Of a DNA stretch of 64,000 nucleotides, positions 55,011-63,909 are shown piece by piece. Within the stretch, counting starts at the first letter, position 1. Each line of letters starts with the position of its first letter. Source of the stretch: JAGXFP01 sp039714535 (lineage in GTDB: Bacteria > Desulfobacterota > Desulfobulbia > Desulfobulbales > JAGXFP01); the NCBI GenBank assembly GCA_039714535.1, contig JBDLJC010000008.1, positions 20,459-84,458 of the forward strand. The letters are read 5' to 3'. The notes under the pieces were generated by a model. It ran no database searches and had not been told where the DNA came from. It saw only the letters and a list, made by a program, of their open reading frames with translations. The position numbers were made by a program, and so were the translations under genes.

Positions 55011-55405
55011 TATAATGACTCTTTTTACCTTTGTCCGGCCAGCTTTAAAGTTGCTCAGTGGGTGTAACGCATCCCGGGAAAAGGTTCCATTAAAGCATTG
55101 GCTTATATGTTTTTTGCTGGATTTCGGCAGGTGATTTTTTTCCCAACTCTATCAGGGTTATCCAAAAGATTGGATATCTTTTTATTTAAAGGTTTAAAAA
55201 ATGTTGTTTTTTGGAAAGTAATAGGCTACTGTCTCTCTAAGTTGTGCAGTATCTGTTTGAAAATGCAAAAAACGCTGATCGCACATACCTACTTTAGGAG
55301 TGCGTTTTTTTTTGCAAACAGACTGCCTGCCGGCTGTAAATCGACAGTTCGGCGATATTATTTAGTGGTTCCTTGCGAGGAACTCAAATTAGAGGAGTTG
55401 TAAAG
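55011..55405. other. intergenic, leader of the second cold shock gene
   Basis: The stretch lies between the divergent U32 gene and the cold shock gene. Its 3' part is probably a long cold-shock leader, as at the other copy. No gene is seen. Confidence 0.45.
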
Positions 55406-55606
55406 ATGTTAGAAGGTACAGTAAAATGGTTTAATGATGCTAAGGGATTTGGCTTTATCGAGCAAGATGGTGGCAGTGATGTTTTTGTTCACCACACCGC
55501 TATTCAAGCCGACGGTTTCAAGTCACTTACTGAGGGCGCTCGCGTCAGCTTTGAAGTTGTTGACGGTCCTAAAGGCCCGGCTGCCGCTAATGTTCGTCAG
55601 CTATAA
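55406..55606 (+). CDS. cold shock protein, second of two
   Basis: From the ATG at 55406 (GAGGAG nine bases upstream) the protein is 66 residues with KGFGFIEQD and DVFVHHTAI. It is close to the copy at 32043 with the same length and the same end [10 protein letters not shown]. The longer frame from 55373 is not needed. A terminator follows. Confidence 0.95.
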   Translation: MLEGTVKWFNDAKGFGFIEQDGGSDVFVHHTAIQADGFKSLTEGARVSFEVVDGPKGPAAANVRQL

Positions 55607-55632
55607 GCAACTAACATAACTGTTGTTGCTAG

Positions 55633-55660
55633 AAGCCCCGCTTTATGCGGGGCTTTTTTT
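55633..55660 (+). terminator. Rho-independent terminator of the second cold shock gene
   Basis: AAGCCCCGC and GCGGGGCTT form a perfect nine-base-pair stem with a five-base loop. Seven T complete it. Confidence 0.93.
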
Positions 55661-56403
55661 ATTTATCACGGAACAAAGTGGGTAAGAAAAAATAGGTTAA
55701 GAAGCACAAAAAACCATTATTTGAAGTACCGGTTAAAATTAAGATTTAACGCTCAATTTTTTGAGGAATGGGTTTAGCTTACCCAAGTTTATATCTGTGT
55801 CCAACAAGTCCATCTTTATCTTGCACCTGCTCCAGACATACTACCATTTTGCAGTTGATGTTATATTCCATATTACTTGTTCGTGGCAGTACTCTTCGTT
55901 GCGTTAGAGTTTAGGCTCTTGCTTGTCTTAATCTTTATTTCCCGTTGATCCAGAGATTACATCTCCAGACAGCATGATACTCGGCTCTGCTCGGTCAAGT
56001 ACGGGACTCGTGTGGGTTTGGTTGGTAATTGGCAATAACAGCCCGGCGGGTAGGTGAAGGCGACCTGAAGAAGATCTCCTCTGTAGGGAATAAGTTCTCT
56101 GATGACGATTATTGATGCGTCAATTCGTGCAAGGTTAAAACTTCGACGCGATTAATTTTTTTGCCGAGAGGATAACAGTAGATATAAGAGGGGAAATATT
56201 GCAGTTAATATTCCGCCGCTTATAGGCAAGCCTCATTGAAAACCAGCATGCTGTAGGTATTTAATTATTGCTGGGAGTGTTAGATGTGGGTGTTATTTTA
56301 AACTGGTTTGTTGGCAAGCACACAAGGTGCCGGTTGTTTCTTGTTTTTGATACTATCAACAAAGCAGTCATAGTGATTGGGCAAGCCCAAGCAACTATAT
56401 TGA
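55661..56403. other. 743-base intergenic stretch, nothing recognised
   Basis: No coding frame or RNA feature stands out in this stretch. Confidence 0.45.
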
Positions 56404-56448
56404 GAAAAAAAAGGGCCGCCAAAGTCATCTTGGTCGGCCCTTTTTTTA
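56404..56448. terminator. bidirectional terminator
   Basis: AAAAAAAGGGCCG and CGGCCCTTTTTTT flank an inner CCAA/TTGG stem, giving a long hairpin with a U-run in both directions. On the minus strand it ends the secreted-protein gene, whose stop is at 56453. Confidence 0.85.
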
Positions 56449-56452
56449 AATC

Positions 56453-57247
56453 TTATTTTTGACCTTTTTTCTTGCCTCGGTCGTGCCCAACTGTGACAAA
56501 GAATTCATGCTCGGCACTTTCACTGTTATCATCTACCACGGTGAGCTTACCGTCGTAGATCGTACCTTCCTTGTCTTTAGCGTTTTTGGAAAATTTGCCG
56601 TCAATTTCTAAGGCAAAATTACCGTTTTCATCCGTAGTAAAGTCGCCGGTTGCTAATCCATCGTCACTTGCCATGGAATACGATCCCGTAAATTCACAGC
56701 CTGGGGCTACAATCACGGTTCCGGTTATTTTGATTTTGGCGGCAGTGCCTTTGGGAGCCCAGATATCCTCGGGTCCAAAAAGGACATTCTCAATTTTGGG
56801 TTTGCCAACGCATGCTTCCTGGGACAGAACCTCAATAATAACGGGAACTCCGCTGCTGACTACTGGTTCTGTGGCTCTTAGAACCTGTGGCTTTACCACG
56901 GCACGATATATACCGGCAGGAGTGTCGGCCGGGACATTTACATCAAGACTAACGGCAGATGATGTAGAGGTGACTCCTCTTGTGGCTGCAACCAAACTGA
57001 CTTCCACAGGGCTTATCCAGCCACGAGGTACTGTGCTGTCACGCGTTAGTAAATTTCCGAGCCTTAAAATCATTCGAAAATTATTGCGAGAATTACCCTT
57101 CACAACTAGGTCTGCTACAGTAGACTCTCCCGGCTCGACGGTCAGGTCAACTGAACCAGGATTAAAGCGAACATCGGCAGCCTGCACATTTGCAACCATT
57201 ACGGATAGGAACACCGTAATAGTTGCTAACAAAATTTTCTTCATCAT
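56453..57247 (-). CDS. secreted protein of unknown family
   Basis: The 264-residue protein has a signal peptide ending VQAADV, then Ig-like beta segments: GSVDLTVEPGESTVADLVVKG and DVNVPADTPAGIYRAVVKPQV. A Cys-bearing middle (EACVGKP, APGCEFTG) and a Lys-rich tail follow. The first part resembles NEW3/COG1470-like domains on surface proteins. The function is unknown; the gene stands alone between terminator and palindrome-bearing leader. Confidence 0.6.
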   Translation of the reverse strand: MMKKILLATITVFLSVMVANVQAADVRFNPGSVDLTVEPGESTVADLVVKGNSRNNFRMILRLGNLLTRDSTVPRGWISPVEVSLVAATRGVTSTSSAVSLDVNVPADTPAGIYRAVVKPQVLRATEPVVSSGVPVIIEVLSQEACVGKPKIENVLFGPEDIWAPKGTAAKIKITGTVIVAPGCEFTGSYSMASDDGLATGDFTTDENGNFALEIDGKFSKNAKDKEGTIYDGKLTVVDDNSESAEHEFFVTVGHDRGKKKGQK

Positions 57248-57445
57248 GAAACCCCCTTTTTTTGTTTAACCTGCTCATAACTGGCATAAATTGCCAATAT
57301 TTAAGCACTTGCTCTAAAAATAATATCTTGCAAATATCTCTACGATACCACAATTAGGATAACAAATTATTGCAAACTATTGCAAATAAATTATCTCGAA
57401 AATTTGTAGGAAATAAAAACGAACAAGCGGTTTTTCTTACGAAAA

Positions 57446-57468
57446 AATTATATCTCGGCGATATAATT
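57446..57468. promoter_or_regulatory. inverted repeat, operator or hairpin
   Basis: AATTATATC and GATATAATT are perfect nine-base arms around TCGGC. It lies about 200 bases before the minus-strand secreted-protein gene. Confidence 0.45.
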
Positions 57469-57630
57469 AATGAAAAGGCTGATTTGTTGTGCATGTTTAA
57501 TCTCCTTTGGAGGAATAAAAAAATCCAAAGAACGCAATGCATTTGGTAGGAAGATTGGTGGCTGAGAAATTAACTTTGTTTGGTTGATTTTTTTTGATAA
57601 ATATACTCTTGAGCAATCGATACATCTATG

Positions 57631-57647
57631 AGCACATTTAATGTGCT
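57631..57647. promoter_or_regulatory. palindromic operator candidate B
   Basis: AGCACATTTAATGTGCT is a perfect 8+1+8 palindrome. It ends 86 bases before the ATG at 57733 and shares its CACATTT/AATGTG core with the site at 38535. Confidence 0.5.
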
Positions 57648-57732
57648 TATGGCCAATTTATCAGGGAACTCAGAACCTTGGTATTCACTTCAATTCGCCG
57701 CTACTCTCTCTTAATTAAGTTGGGTGATTAAT

Positions 57733-57930
57733 ATGAAAAGAAGGATAGGGGCCGGAATTCTGTTGTTTTTATTGATTGTTGTTCCCTTTTTGGATTGGCG
57801 ATTAGGGGCTGTAATGTGGATGAGCGCCTGGCTGGTTTTTATTCTACAAAAACTGTTTGATCGGTCGAGTTGGAAGCTTGGTGAGAATGATGATTCATCC
57901 GGGAGCGATGATAGTCATAATCAGGAGTGA
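57733..57930 (+). CDS. small two-TM membrane protein
   Basis: The ATG at 57733 gives 65 residues; a GTG at 57724 is also in frame. Two hydrophobic stretches (GILLFLLIVVPFLDW and GAVMWMSAWLVFILQ) precede an acidic Ser/Asp tail. It resembles no family I know. It converges on the YihY gene, and the two overlap by ten bases. Confidence 0.55.
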   Translation: MKRRIGAGILLFLLIVVPFLDWRLGAVMWMSAWLVFILQKLFDRSSWKLGENDDSSGSDDSHNQE

Positions 57931-59315
57931 GTTTTCAAGTTTATTGATTGTATCTTTTGTCCTGAGAGGCTTTTACGGACAGATGCAAGAGCTTTTATAG
58001 CTGGGTTATCCTCTGTAATTGGGGATGGTAGTTCACCCATAATCAAATCCCCTATTTCCCGGGTATTTAACTCTGAAGGCGGGGCAGACGGAACATAACC
58101 GCCGCCACTGTCTCCAACGTAGTGCAAAAACTTGGCTGCGATCAGGGTGTCAAGCAATTCTGCGATATAAGCATCCGGCTGCTTCAAAGTCCAGACCAGA
58201 CTGTCTCTGGTCGTAATTTTCTTCTGCTGGTAGTTAGCCGCGATGGTTGAGATGATCTCAAAAGTCAGGCTCAGGCGACCGATTGGGGTCAAGGTCACTT
58301 TCTGCCGTTGATATCGCCGCCAGATTTGGACTGCGAAGGAAACTTCTGCCCCGGTTAGGAAAACCATCCAGCTGACGTGGATCCAGAGCAGAAAAAGGGG
58401 CAGGGTTGCAAATGAACCATATATTGCGTTGTAGTTAACTGCGATGATCTGCAGTTTGAAGTAAAGGGCTTGGATCAGCAGCCAGCTAATTCCGCCGACG
58501 ATTCCGCCGGTTAAAGCTGCTGAAAACCTGACTTTGGTGTGAGGTAAAAAGCTGTAGAAGAAGGTGAAGGCTGCTACTAAAGCGAAAACCGGCAGCAGGT
58601 TTAGAAGATGGAGACCGATCCATGGCAGCCACAGCTGAAGTTTGCTAAGCAGTTTGTCGCTATGCAAGGCGGCAGAGGCGGCCACGCCAAAGTTAATGGT
58701 CAAGGGCAGGATTATCATCATGGCCAAATAGTCCAAAATCTTCCGGCCTGGGGAGCGCCCGGTGCTGGTTTGCCAAATGCCGTTCATGGTCTGCTCTATG
58801 CTGTGCAGAACCAAAAAGACTGCGAACAGCAAAAATAAAATACCGGCGGCGCCGAGGGCCGCAAAATTAGTTTGGTCAACATAGTCGAAGACAAAATCAA
58901 CAGCCTTTTTCAAGTGACTGCTTAGGGAATCCTCTAGTTGTCTTCCGGGTTGGGGGGGCAAGGCGATATCGTTTTGTTTATCCCATGTTTTAAGGGGGAT
59001 GAGGGTTTTGGTAAACTGACTGTTGGTGGTTGATTCCAGCTGGACGATAAATGAATGAGCGGATTGCCGAAGTTCATCGCCTTTTCCCAACCCTTTTAAG
59101 ACCGCAGTGCCGAGTGCCAGGACCGGAACCATTGACAGAGCCACGATAAAAGTCAGGGCGCTGGCTCTCAGTGGGATATTATCCTTAAGAAACTCTTTGC
59201 AGACGATAACGTGGACCCTTAGCAGGCCGCGAAAGAAATTCCTGAGACCACGATCTGCCTCGGTGGGGATTGCCCATATCCATGAAGCAATGTTTTCCAG
59301 AGTTGCTGTTTTCAT
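57921..59315 (-). CDS. YihY/BrkB-family inner membrane protein
   Basis: From the ATG at 59315 the protein has 464 residues. Six membrane segments and the YihY signature are visible: LRASALTFIVALSMVPVLAL, GSFATLPLFLLWIHVSWMVFLTGAEVSF. A cytoplasmic C-terminal winged-helix-like part (about 340-460) follows. The family was once called ribonuclease BN, wrongly. The frame extends four codons to a TTG at 59327. Confidence 0.85.
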   Translation of the reverse strand: MKTATLENIASWIWAIPTEADRGLRNFFRGLLRVHVIVCKEFLKDNIPLRASALTFIVALSMVPVLALGTAVLKGLGKGDELRQSAHSFIVQLESTTNSQFTKTLIPLKTWDKQNDIALPPQPGRQLEDSLSSHLKKAVDFVFDYVDQTNFAALGAAGILFLLFAVFLVLHSIEQTMNGIWQTSTGRSPGRKILDYLAMMIILPLTINFGVAASAALHSDKLLSKLQLWLPWIGLHLLNLLPVFALVAAFTFFYSFLPHTKVRFSAALTGGIVGGISWLLIQALYFKLQIIAVNYNAIYGSFATLPLFLLWIHVSWMVFLTGAEVSFAVQIWRRYQRQKVTLTPIGRLSLTFEIISTIAANYQQKKITTRDSLVWTLKQPDAYIAELLDTLIAAKFLHYVGDSGGGYVPSAPPSELNTREIGDLIMGELPSPITEDNPAIKALASVRKSLSGQKIQSINLKTHS

Positions 59316-59421
59316 TATCATTAACAAAATTCACTCTTGAGTTGTTGTCAAAGAATAATCAAGATTTTTAGTCTTAATTGTACCTGTTATATCCTACTCG
59401 CGTCGCTATTGCTAAAGCAAT

Positions 59422-59447
59422 AAAAATGGCCGGTGAGAGTCTCACCG
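59422..59447 (-). terminator. likely terminator of lpxR-like gene
   Basis: On the minus strand CGGTGAG and CTCACCG pair around ACT, then GCCA and five T. It lies 44 bases after the stop at 59491. Confidence 0.55.
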
Positions 59448-59490
59448 ATCCCGGGGAACTCCGCATGGCTTGAAGGTATTCGGGTAATGC

Positions 59491-60555
59491 TTAGTAGGAC
59501 CAGGAAAGACTTAAAGATCCAAATATGTGCTTGTTTTCATCTGTTTCGAATTGTTTGGTGCGCAGGACATAGGAATAGGTCGTCCTGACGTTGCCGAAAT
59601 CGAAAGCAATACCTGCCATCAGGTCGGCTACCCAAACTTCTCGTTTGACACTGTGGCTGTCTTTGAAGGTGTTGCCGTCCAGAAAGATATCATGGAAAAC
59701 CGCCCTGCCGTCGACCGCAAAAAATAGGTGCCAACCGCTAAAACCGGCGCCGCGATTGCTTGGAGGCGCATCGTTGAAAGCGCTGTTTGTTGCACAGCCG
59801 GCCCGGATCGGGCAACTCCCGAAATTACCCGGCAGGTTCAAGCCGAATCGCACTTCCGCTCCGGCGTTGATATAGGTGGTGACATTACCAATTCTAAACC
59901 CCATGTGCGGGATCAGATCATAGTCGTATCCTCGGCCCTTACCTGAGTTAAAGAATAGCCATTGTGATTCGCAGATAGCTTCAAGGGCGATTTCGTTGCT
60001 GAGTTGATGGTCCCACCCTTCAGAGCGTTTTGAATTTACCAGATCATGGATAAAATTTTGGGTTTCCTCGGCAAAGGAAAGCGGCCCGACAACTCCAAGC
60101 TGAAATTCCCAACTGTTTTTGCGGGTGCTGGTTCGGTTATGGAAAGCGGTTGAAGAATAAAGGTAACCCGCATAGGGGCGGTCATTGACGATCAGGGTTG
60201 TCTCTAATACATCCTCAGGGGTGTAGGTATCCTGGCCTATGGATATCGAGACGGCCCGACTGGTTTCCGGATCATTAACGAATGGCAGTTTGTTTATAAA
60301 ATAGTGGCCCCAGCCAGGCAGATGAGATTCTGCTTTATCTATTGAAAAGGGAGTACTCCAGGTTATTTTGAAACCGTTTGAGTAGTCTCGGTCAGTGCCC
60401 GCAAAAGCATCATTTTCCCAGTAGATTGTAAGTGTATCATAAATTTTTTTCTTATCGGCTTCCAAGGCTTCGGCTGGAGTGCTTGTCGATAAGACCAGAT
60501 ATAGAAGAAAAAAAGATGCCAGGGTGAAGGTCTTAGAATGAATTGATTGATTCAT
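59491..60555 (-). CDS. lpxR: LpxR-like lipid A deacylase (DUF2219)
   Basis: The 354-residue protein has a signal peptide (TSTPAEALEA) and the LpxR start YWENDAFAGTDRDYSNGFKI with the conserved Asn-Asp and Asp-Arg-x-Tyr. NDRPYAGYLYSSTAF and ending in an aromatic residue (SLSWSY) fit an outer-membrane barrel. LpxR removes 3'-acyl chains from lipid A. In this window it is a second outer-membrane lipid hydrolase besides pldA. Confidence 0.88.
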   Translation of the reverse strand: MNQSIHSKTFTLASFFLLYLVLSTSTPAEALEADKKKIYDTLTIYWENDAFAGTDRDYSNGFKITWSTPFSIDKAESHLPGWGHYFINKLPFVNDPETSRAVSISIGQDTYTPEDVLETTLIVNDRPYAGYLYSSTAFHNRTSTRKNSWEFQLGVVGPLSFAEETQNFIHDLVNSKRSEGWDHQLSNEIALEAICESQWLFFNSGKGRGYDYDLIPHMGFRIGNVTTYINAGAEVRFGLNLPGNFGSCPIRAGCATNSAFNDAPPSNRGAGFSGWHLFFAVDGRAVFHDIFLDGNTFKDSHSVKREVWVADLMAGIAFDFGNVRTTYSYVLRTKQFETDENKHIFGSLSLSWSY

Positions 60556-60972
60556 AAATTATAAAATGGCTTGAGCTTGATAAGCAGATTGAAACAACAA
60601 CTCCGGACCAGGGTGGATTCAATTGATATGGCTATCGGGATTAAAATTTTAGTTTGCCTCTCTTTGGGAGTTTGAATCTTATCATAGATTATGAATATTA
60701 TAATTGCAAAGGGGTAAATGATGGTTGTAGAGTTAAATACATAGTTAGGTCTGATGGCCAATAATTAAATTTGTCCTTAAAAATGAGATGATTTTTAGTT
60801 TCGCCGGCCCGTTTTGCCTGTAAGCATGGCCCGGTGCGATGTGGAAACAAGACTATTAAAAAGGTCATAAAATTTACGCACTTGGTCTGTGGGTATTTAC
60901 AGCCGGTAGTGTAACGCTGCAATTGGCAGATTAACCTAGTCCCTTTTCTGGATAGACATCAATAAAGAGGAG
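60556..60972. other. divergent intergenic region before the bd-like operon
   Basis: It lies between lpxR and the cytochrome pair. I see no gene or clear promoter. Confidence 0.4.
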
Positions 60973-62046
60973 ATGCTTATGGATCCAGCAACACTACTAC
61001 CGACAGCTGATGCCATTCCTGTTAATTGGCTTTGGTTTCAAGTACTTCTTACCAGCACCACCTTTCTGCATCTGGTGGCGATGAACATCATGCTTGGCTC
61101 CGGTTTTATCGCTTTTGTTGCCCCGCTCGCCGGTGGTGAGCAGATGCAGCCCCTATCCCGGACTGTTGCCGGCACGATGCCTTATTCTATCGCGTTTGCC
61201 ATTAATTTCGGGGTGGCGCCTCTGTTGTTCATCCAGACTCTCTACGGGCAGTTTTTTTATACCAGCACTGTGTTGATGGCTGTTTTCTGGCTGGCAATTT
61301 TTTTATTGCTGATCGTCAGTTATTATTCGGTATACCTGTTCAATATCCGTTACGACAAGACTGGTCATAATCCAATCTTGCTGGCCTTGCCGGTAATCTT
61401 GTTGCTTTTGGTAGGCTTTATTTTCACCAACAACATCAGCCTGATGCAGAGACCGGACAGTTGGGTGGCCTATTTTCAAAACCGCAGCGGTACGATTCTG
61501 GCTTTAGACGATATTGTCCTGCTTCCTCGTTATCTCCATTTTATGTTGGCGTCCTTGTCCGTGGGCGGACTGGCCATTGCTGTTTATTACGAATTCAAGC
61601 AACGGCGTGGCGCCGAAGGTGTTGAGCGATGGATAACTTACGGCTGTAACTGGTTCTCGGTCTCCAGTCTGGTCAACTTTATGGTTGGCTTCTGGTTCTT
61701 GAGCAAATTATATGGCACGGTCATCACTCCAGATGATATGGCAGGCAAGGTGTTTTTTACCTTTGTGATCGGCGCCATCCTTTCCATCACAATTGCGGTG
61801 GTCAGCGCCCAGGTCCAAAAGGTTTATCGAGCAGCCGCTTGGGTTATGGCCACTATCTTCTTGATGACCATGGCCAGGGAAATTCTCCGAAACACCTATT
61901 TGCGGGATTATGTGAATCTGACAGAATTGCCGGTTGCCAGCCAATACTCGCCGCTGTTTATTTTTCTGGTTTTGCTGGCGGGGGCAATATGGCTTATCTA
62001 CTGGATGCTGAAGCAGGTCTGGTCTGAGCTAGAGGTGAAGTCATGA
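60973..62046 (+). CDS. cytochrome bd-like membrane subunit (partner of 62043)
   Basis: The 357-residue protein has about nine membrane segments, starting WLWFQVLLTSTTFLHLVAMN with a His in the first one. A further conserved-looking His-Arg pair is in LPRYLHFMLASL. It resembles cytochrome bd-type or cytochrome-oxidase-like membrane subunits found beside CydA-like proteins in anaerobes. It overlaps the next gene by four bases (ATGA), so both should be made together. It may hold heme or just form the second half of a split quinol-binding complex. Confidence 0.65.
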   Translation: MLMDPATLLPTADAIPVNWLWFQVLLTSTTFLHLVAMNIMLGSGFIAFVAPLAGGEQMQPLSRTVAGTMPYSIAFAINFGVAPLLFIQTLYGQFFYTSTVLMAVFWLAIFLLLIVSYYSVYLFNIRYDKTGHNPILLALPVILLLLVGFIFTNNISLMQRPDSWVAYFQNRSGTILALDDIVLLPRYLHFMLASLSVGGLAIAVYYEFKQRRGAEGVERWITYGCNWFSVSSLVNFMVGFWFLSKLYGTVITPDDMAGKVFFTFVIGAILSITIAVVSAQVQKVYRAAAWVMATIFLMTMAREILRNTYLRDYVNLTELPVASQYSPLFIFLVLLAGAIWLIYWMLKQVWSELEVKS

Positions 62047-63326
62047 ATTATCCGATTTGGCAGCTTGATTTTGCCGGTGGTGGTTTATTGATCGCCGTAA
62101 TCGCAATTATCCACGTTTACATAACCCATTTTGCCATTGGCGGCGGCCTTTTTTTGGTAATTACCGAGCACAAGGGCTTGAGGGAGAACAGTCGAGAGAT
62201 CCTCGAGTATGTCAAAAAACACACCCGCTTCTTCCTGTTGCTTACCATGGTATTGGGCGCCTTAACCGGGGTGGGGATCTGGTTCACCATCTCCCTGCTT
62301 AATCCGGCGGCTGTTTCCAAACTTGTCCATATCTTTGTTTTTGCCTGGGCAGTTGAGTGGGTTTTTTTTCTGACCGAAATTGTTTCGCTGTTCTTATATT
62401 ACAAAACCTTCGGCCGGATCAGTGATCGAACTCATTTGATCATTGGCTGGATATATTTCATCTCGGCCTGGTTGTCCTTATTTGTTATTAACGGGATCAT
62501 CGATTTTATGCTGACTCCCGGGGCCTGGTTGGAAACGGCTGATTTCTGGGACGGGTTTTTCAACCCCACCTTCTGGCCGGCGCTCTTTTTCAGGTCATTT
62601 CTCGCCCTGATGATTGCCGGCCTGTTCGGGTTTCTCACCGCCACCTGGATAAAGGAAGAAAAGCTGCGGACCAATATGGTGCGCTACTGTGCCAAATGGC
62701 TGTTGTTTCCGTTTCTCCTCTTTCTCGGCTCGGCCTGGTGGTATAAGAATTCTTTGCCGCCACATCTACAGGAATTGATCTTTCAAAAAATGCCTGAGAT
62801 GAAGCTATTCATCAAGGCCTTTTTGGTCAGCTCACCAGTGCTTCTTTTTGGGGGGTTGTTTATGGCGATTCGCTTACCGGCCAAGGTTTCTCGGCCGGTG
62901 GCCGGATTTATGCTGATTGTCGGTCTTGTTTATCTTGGGGCCTTTGAATTTATCCGTGAAGGAGGGCGTCGTCCTTATATTATCCACGATTATATGTATT
63001 CAACCGCGATTACCAAGAGTGAGCTGCCGGAGATTGTGCAGAGCGGGCTTTTGCCGAAAGCAAAGTGGGTCAAGGTGCGGGAGATCAACGAAGACAATAA
63101 GGCTGCGGCCGGCCGGGAAATTTTTAATATTCTCTGCCTATCCTGTCACTCCGTGGGCGGCCCCTTTAACGATATCAAGAAGCTGACCGCTAAGTTTAAG
63201 CCGAAATCGATGAAATACATCTATAAGAGTATGGGCATGGACAAAGGCCGGGCATATATGCCGCCCTTTGCCGGGACCATAGAAGAGCAGGAGGCGCTGA
63301 CGTACTTTATCTTCAACGAGTTGTAA
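62043..63326 (+). CDS. CydA-like quinol oxidoreductase subunit with C-terminal heme c
   Basis: The 427-residue protein has CydA-like membrane segments: His in AIIHVYITHFAIGGG, Glu in VEWVFFLTEIVSLFL, and REGGRRPYIIHDYMY in place of the GRQPW motif. After the last membrane segment comes a class I cytochrome c domain with CLSCH near residue 370 and Met in AYMPPF as likely sixth ligand. CydA normally has no heme c. The fused domain may take electrons from the quinol site to a periplasmic acceptor. Confidence 0.8.
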   Translation: MNYPIWQLDFAGGGLLIAVIAIIHVYITHFAIGGGLFLVITEHKGLRENSREILEYVKKHTRFFLLLTMVLGALTGVGIWFTISLLNPAAVSKLVHIFVFAWAVEWVFFLTEIVSLFLYYKTFGRISDRTHLIIGWIYFISAWLSLFVINGIIDFMLTPGAWLETADFWDGFFNPTFWPALFFRSFLALMIAGLFGFLTATWIKEEKLRTNMVRYCAKWLLFPFLLFLGSAWWYKNSLPPHLQELIFQKMPEMKLFIKAFLVSSPVLLFGGLFMAIRLPAKVSRPVAGFMLIVGLVYLGAFEFIREGGRRPYIIHDYMYSTAITKSELPEIVQSGLLPKAKWVKVREINEDNKAAAGREIFNILCLSCHSVGGPFNDIKKLTAKFKPKSMKYIYKSMGMDKGRAYMPPFAGTIEEQEALTYFIFNEL

Positions 63327-63431
63327 GATATTTGCGATATAAACTATGGATTATTGTTGAAAAGCCTTGGATTTGTCTGATAGAGAAAATGAAAGCCAAA
63401 TCGGGAAAGATGAGCTTCTTGTTTTAAACCA

Positions 63432-63467
63432 AAAAGAGCAGATCCATTAATCTGGAGCTGCTCTTTT
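63432..63467. terminator. bidirectional terminator after the bd-like operon
   Basis: AAAAGAGCAG and CTGCTCTTTT are perfect ten-base arms around a 16-base loop that has its own TCCA/TGGA pairing. Confidence 0.85.
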
Positions 63468-63700
63468 CGTTCGGAGGTGTCTCTTGTGTAAGCTTACGTT
63501 GCGTTGCGCCCGCCGTTTTTACTTTTGAGTTAAGACCCTCTCTTTAGTTTAAGAATATCATTTGATTTTATCCAAAGTAAAGACGTTTGTGTTGCTTCTC
63601 TTGTCATTGTATAAATATACGTGAGATCAAGATGATAATCTGTTGCTGGCGCTGGGTTGAGCTGCGCAGTCTTGGGGGGGAGCTATGGTTAGCATTTGCT

Positions 63701-63738
63701 TGCAGCCCCAAAATTCGGCCAAGAAGATTGGGGCTGCA
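63701..63738. repeat. perfect inverted repeat, possible IS-end relic
   Basis: TGCAGCCCCAA (63701-63711) and TTGGGGCTGCA (63728-63738) are perfect 11-base arms. The left arm runs into AAATTCGG, the same sequence seen at the IS3-like end at 63912. Confidence 0.6.
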
Positions 63739-63909
63739 GGATGTGTTTTGTAGGATTGTTAGTTGGTTTAGGTTGGATATGTTGTCAACAGAAGTGCTTG
63801 GCAAAAGTAGAAATTTATGTACACTGCTAGTGTTTGGGCGATGGATTTTATTCAACCTGCATCTCGCGGTATAAGGTCTATAGTAATTTCTAGACCTAAA
63901 GAAGAGGTG

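Larger units (their letters stand above)
57248..57732. other. divergent intergenic region with two palindromes
   Basis: It separates the secreted-protein gene from a small membrane-protein gene. Palindromes at 57446 and 57631 are listed separately. It is A/T-rich and must carry both promoters. Confidence 0.5.

Noticed and set aside
56268..56462. 64-codon plus-strand frame
   Set aside because: It overlaps the bidirectional terminator and shows no protein-like pattern.
59400..59480. Structured stretch resembling a c-di-GMP riboswitch
   Set aside because: The conserved core is missing, and the hairpin fits a minus-strand terminator better.
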